DNA of 7,537 nt from an uncultured Selenomonadales bacterium (GTDB lineage Bacteria > Bacillota_C > Negativicutes > Selenomonadales > Selenomonadaceae). The notes under the pieces were generated by a model. It worked only from the letters and a program-made list of their open reading frames with translations, was not told the origin of the DNA and did not search any database. The stretch covers positions 1 through 7,537 of the forward strand of contig CALCTX010000274.1 in NCBI GenBank assembly GCA_937907035.1, written 5' to 3'. Each line of letters opens with the position of its first letter. The first letter of the stretch is position 1. The position numbers and the translations under genes were made by a program. Shown piece by piece: positions 5,570 through 7,537 of the stretch.

Positions 5570-5574
5570 AAGGA
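5570..5574 (+). promoter_or_regulatory. Ribosome binding site that decides the mlaE start
   Basis: AAGGA lies nine bases before the ATG at 5584 but only three bases before the ATG at 5578, and it directly touches the TTG at 5575. Normal spacing therefore favours 5584 as the mlaE start. Confidence 0.6.
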
Positions 5575-5583
5575 TTGATGCTG

Positions 5584-6351
5584 ATGCAGTTTTTGGAGCG
5601 TATCGGGATCAGCGTGATCAACTGGCTGAACTTTGTCGGGGAAATCGTTTTGCTGGTACTGAACACCTTCAAACAATTGAAGAAGCCGCCACGGATCAAG
5701 CACGTTATCGGGCAGATGGCTCATCTCGGTGCTGATTCTTTACCGATAGTGTCTTTGACATTGTTGTTTACCGGCATGGTTATGACATTGCAAGTTGCAC
5801 ATGAATTTGTTCGCTTTGGCGCGCAGGCAACGATTGGCGGCGTCATAGCGATCGCTATTGGGCGTGAGCTTGGTCCGGTTTTGGTCGGAGTTGTTGCCGC
5901 CGGCCGGGTTGGTTCGGCGATAACGGCGGAGATCAGTACAATGAAGGTTACGGAACAGATTGATGCCTTAAGGGTATTAGCGGTTAATCCGATTGAGTAT
6001 TTGATCGTTCCAAGGATGTTAGCCTGTATGATGATGGTCCCGGTGCTTACCGTGTTTGGGGATCTGGTCGGGGTGTTGGGCGGCTGGGGGGTCGCTGTCA
6101 GCAATCCGGAGATAAGCACTTTTTTGTATTGGGATTCAATAGAGAATTTTGTAAGTATGCATGATGTTACCGGTGGTTTGATAAAGGCAGCCGTGTTTGG
6201 GATAGTGATAGCAATCCTCGGCTGTTACTACGGCTTGAAGGCACCGGAAGGTGCTGAGGGCGTTGGTATTGCTACGACACGCTCAGTGGTAAGCTCGATA
6301 ATTGTGATCTTTATGCTAAATTGCTTCTTGTCGTTGATATTGTATCGGTGA
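5584..6351 (+). CDS. mlaE: MlaE-family ABC transporter permease (phospholipid transport)
   Basis: This is the inner-membrane permease of the Mla lipid transporter. Two MlaE copies pair with two MlaF ATPases and a ring of MlaD to move phospholipids between the inner and outer membranes (family knowledge). The 255 residues match the family length. An amphipathic N-terminal helix precedes several membrane segments (about 54-72, 83-110, 145-172, 200-217 and 235-252). Family hallmarks are GRELGPVLVGVVAAGRVGSA at 93-112 and EQIDALRVLAVNP at 124-136, followed by LIVPRMLA at 140-147. The ATG at 5584 is chosen from its ribosome-site spacing; ATG 5578 or TTG 5575 would add two or three residues. It begins the mlaEFD operon; mlaF starts nine bases after its stop. 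No STAS-domain MlaB is present between these genes. Confidence 0.95.
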   Translation: MQFLERIGISVINWLNFVGEIVLLVLNTFKQLKKPPRIKHVIGQMAHLGADSLPIVSLTLLFTGMVMTLQVAHEFVRFGAQATIGGVIAIAIGRELGPVLVGVVAAGRVGSAITAEISTMKVTEQIDALRVLAVNPIEYLIVPRMLACMMMVPVLTVFGDLVGVLGGWGVAVSNPEISTFLYWDSIENFVSMHDVTGGLIKAAVFGIVIAILGCYYGLKAPEGAEGVGIATTRSVVSSIIVIFMLNCFLSLILYR

Positions 6352-6360
6352 GGTGTAGGT

Positions 6361-7113
6361 ATGATCGTCCTGAAGGATGTCAATAAGTTTTTTGGAAAAA
6401 AGCATGTTTTAAAGCATATAGATCTCACAATTGAAACAGGAGAGACATTAGCGATCATCGGCGGTTCCGGTTCCGGAAAAACTACATTGCTGAAATTATT
6501 GATCGGCTTGGAAAAACCAACTGATGGCGAAATTTGGATAGATGATCAAAACATTTCCGAATTAGATGATGATGAGTTTGATAAAGTCAAATTGAATATG
6601 GGAATGGTTTTTCAGTATTCGGCGTTATTTGATTCATTAACAGTTGCTGATAATGTAGCTTTTGGCTTGCGGGAACATACCGATAAATCCGAAGCGGAGA
6701 TTGCCCGGATTGTTGAAGCGAAGCTGGAACAGGTCGGGTTGCCTGGCGTTGGCGGTATGATGCCGGGAGAACTTTCCGGCGGTATGAAAAAGCGTGTCGG
6801 GTTGGCAAGGGCAATAGCGTTTGATCCTAAAATTTTGTTCTATGATGAACCAAGTTCCGGACTTGATCCGGTAACGACAGAAAAAATCGATGAATTGATA
6901 ATTGAAACGCAAAAACGTATGGGGGTTACTTCAATTGTGGTAACTCATGATATGACAAGTGCCTGTTATATTGCTGACCGGATAGCGATGCTGTATCAGG
7001 GAGAGCTTATTGCGGTTGAACCGACCGATAGATTTCGCCGTTTAAAAGATGAACGGGTAAAGGCTTTTCTGCGGGAAATGCATATAGAGGAGGAAAAGAC
7101 TGATGTCAAATGA
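6361..7113 (+). CDS. mlaF: MlaF-family ABC transporter ATP-binding protein
   Basis: This is the cytoplasmic ATPase that drives the MlaE permease. The 250 residues contain a complete nucleotide-binding domain: Walker A GGSGSGKTT at 34-42, Q-loop Gln85 in MVFQYSALFDSLTV, ABC signature LSGGM at 138-142, Walker B ILFYDE with catalytic Glu163, D-loop SSGLD at 165-169, and switch His196 in VVTHD. FQYSALFDSLTVADNVAF and the LSGGMKKRVGLARA form of the signature are typical of the Mla/Ttg2A branch rather than other importers. GAGGTG (6350-6355) lies five bases upstream and overlaps the mlaE stop. Its last 11 bases overlap mlaD, which suggests translational coupling and a fixed subunit ratio. Confidence 0.96.
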   Translation: MIVLKDVNKFFGKKHVLKHIDLTIETGETLAIIGGSGSGKTTLLKLLIGLEKPTDGEIWIDDQNISELDDDEFDKVKLNMGMVFQYSALFDSLTVADNVAFGLREHTDKSEAEIARIVEAKLEQVGLPGVGGMMPGELSGGMKKRVGLARAIAFDPKILFYDEPSSGLDPVTTEKIDELIIETQKRMGVTSIVVTHDMTSACYIADRIAMLYQGELIAVEPTDRFRRLKDERVKAFLREMHIEEEKTDVK

Positions 7114-7537
7114 AACAAAGGTTGGTGCCTTTACAGTACTGGGATTGGTATTGTTAAGTGCCATGTTGTTCTTTTTGAGCGACATCCATATAGGGAGCAG
7201 TCATGAGTATACAGTCTACGCTTTGTTTGATCACGTTATTGGGTTGAACAATAGCGCTAAAGTTCGTTTGGCTGGTGTTCCGGTCGGCAAGGTTATCAAT
7301 ATTGAATCTGAGGATAAAAAGGTTCGTGTGACAATGAAAATAAACGGGGATGCGCAAATTCCCCGTGATTCCGAGATCAGTGTATCATCCAGCGGTTTTT
7401 TGGGCGAAAAATTCATTAATATTATGCCGGGCAAGGATCCACGTAATTTTGTCGAAAATGGTGATATGGTAAACGGTCATGGTGAGCAGGGAATTGGCGG
7501 AGCTATGGAAGAGGCTTCGGAGGTAATGCGGGAAGTC
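7103..7537 (+). CDS. mlaD: MlaD-family MCE-domain protein (5' part, continues past the window)
   Basis: This is the substrate-binding and tunnel-forming subunit of the Mla transporter, anchored in the inner membrane and reaching into the periplasm. 145 codons are present, with no stop before the edge. One membrane helix (about 8-26) follows a short cytoplasmic start. The MCE domain spans about 36-112, with YTVYALFDHVIGLNNSAKVRLAG then VPVGKV, and ends near SSSGFLGEKFINIMPG (95-110). From about 131 an alanine/glutamate-rich stretch begins (GGAMEEASEVMREV), as expected for the start of the long helical region after the MCE domain. AGGAGG (7088-7093) lies nine bases before the ATG at 7103. The start overlaps mlaF by 11 bases. 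In diderm Firmicutes MlaD is reported to be elongated and to bridge the envelope; whether that holds here depends on sequence outside the window. Confidence 0.94.
   Translation, partial: MSNETKVGAFTVLGLVLLSAMLFFLSDIHIGSSHEYTVYALFDHVIGLNNSAKVRLAGVPVGKVINIESEDKKVRVTMKINGDAQIPRDSEISVSSSGFLGEKFINIMPGKDPRNFVENGDMVNGHGEQGIGGAMEEASEVMREV

Noticed and set aside
5721..6119. Reverse-strand open frame opposite mlaE
   Set aside because: It mirrors the hydrophobic codons of a confident permease gene and has no family-like sequence.
1..7537. Search for a defence system, mobile element, CRISPR array, tRNA or riboswitch
   Set aside because: No spaced repeats, transposase or integrase motifs, cloverleaf or long structured leader were seen. 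All genes except the partial left-edge one fall in well-known families.

Overview
The window reads as a chromosomal segment of a diderm (outer-membrane) Firmicute, most likely of the Negativicutes (Acidaminococcaceae/Veillonellaceae type). Three things point there: a Firmicute-style htrA-rlmH pair; a three-gene MlaE-MlaF-MlaD lipid transport operon of the kind found in outer-membrane bacteria; and moderate GC with mostly T/A-ending codons and strong AGGAGG-type ribosome sites. The taxonomy is inference, since no rRNA or marker phylogeny is possible here.

Layout. Positions 1-264 (minus) hold the N-terminus of a membrane protein, possibly a GT-C-like glycosyltransferase, which runs off the left edge. 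A 202-base AT-rich divergent spacer separates it from a membrane-anchored HtrA/DegP protease (467-1810), followed two bases later by rlmH (1813-2292). An Lrp/AsnC-family regulator (minus, 2293-2739) meets rlmH tail to tail with no spacer. It diverges from a class B penicillin-binding protein (2848-4596) through a 108-base region where the two promoters overlap. A Cof-type HAD phosphatase (4622-5434) follows the PBP, and a strong intrinsic terminator closes that unit. A 137-base leader with a TATAAT box precedes mlaE (5584-6351), mlaF (6361-7113) and mlaD (7103 to the right edge). No gene-free stretch exceeds 300 bases.

How the genes fit together. Most are cell-envelope functions: periplasmic protein quality control (HtrA), septal or side-wall peptidoglycan cross-linking (PBP) and phospholipid traffic between membranes (MlaEFD). 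The Lrp-type regulator is placed to control itself and perhaps the PBP unit. RlmH is a housekeeping 23S rRNA methyltransferase.

Most notable. (1) Codon usage switches abruptly inside htrA near position 1240-1275, from C-ending to T/A-ending codons, while the frame stays intact. This suggests recombination or an assembly junction. (2) The first half of rlmH carries two 34-base inverted repeats of identical geometry (15-base arms, 4-base loop). One is perfect and the other is terminator-like, and they lie inside codons for apparently normal family residues. I saw no clear evidence of a defence system, mobile element, CRISPR array or RNA gene.
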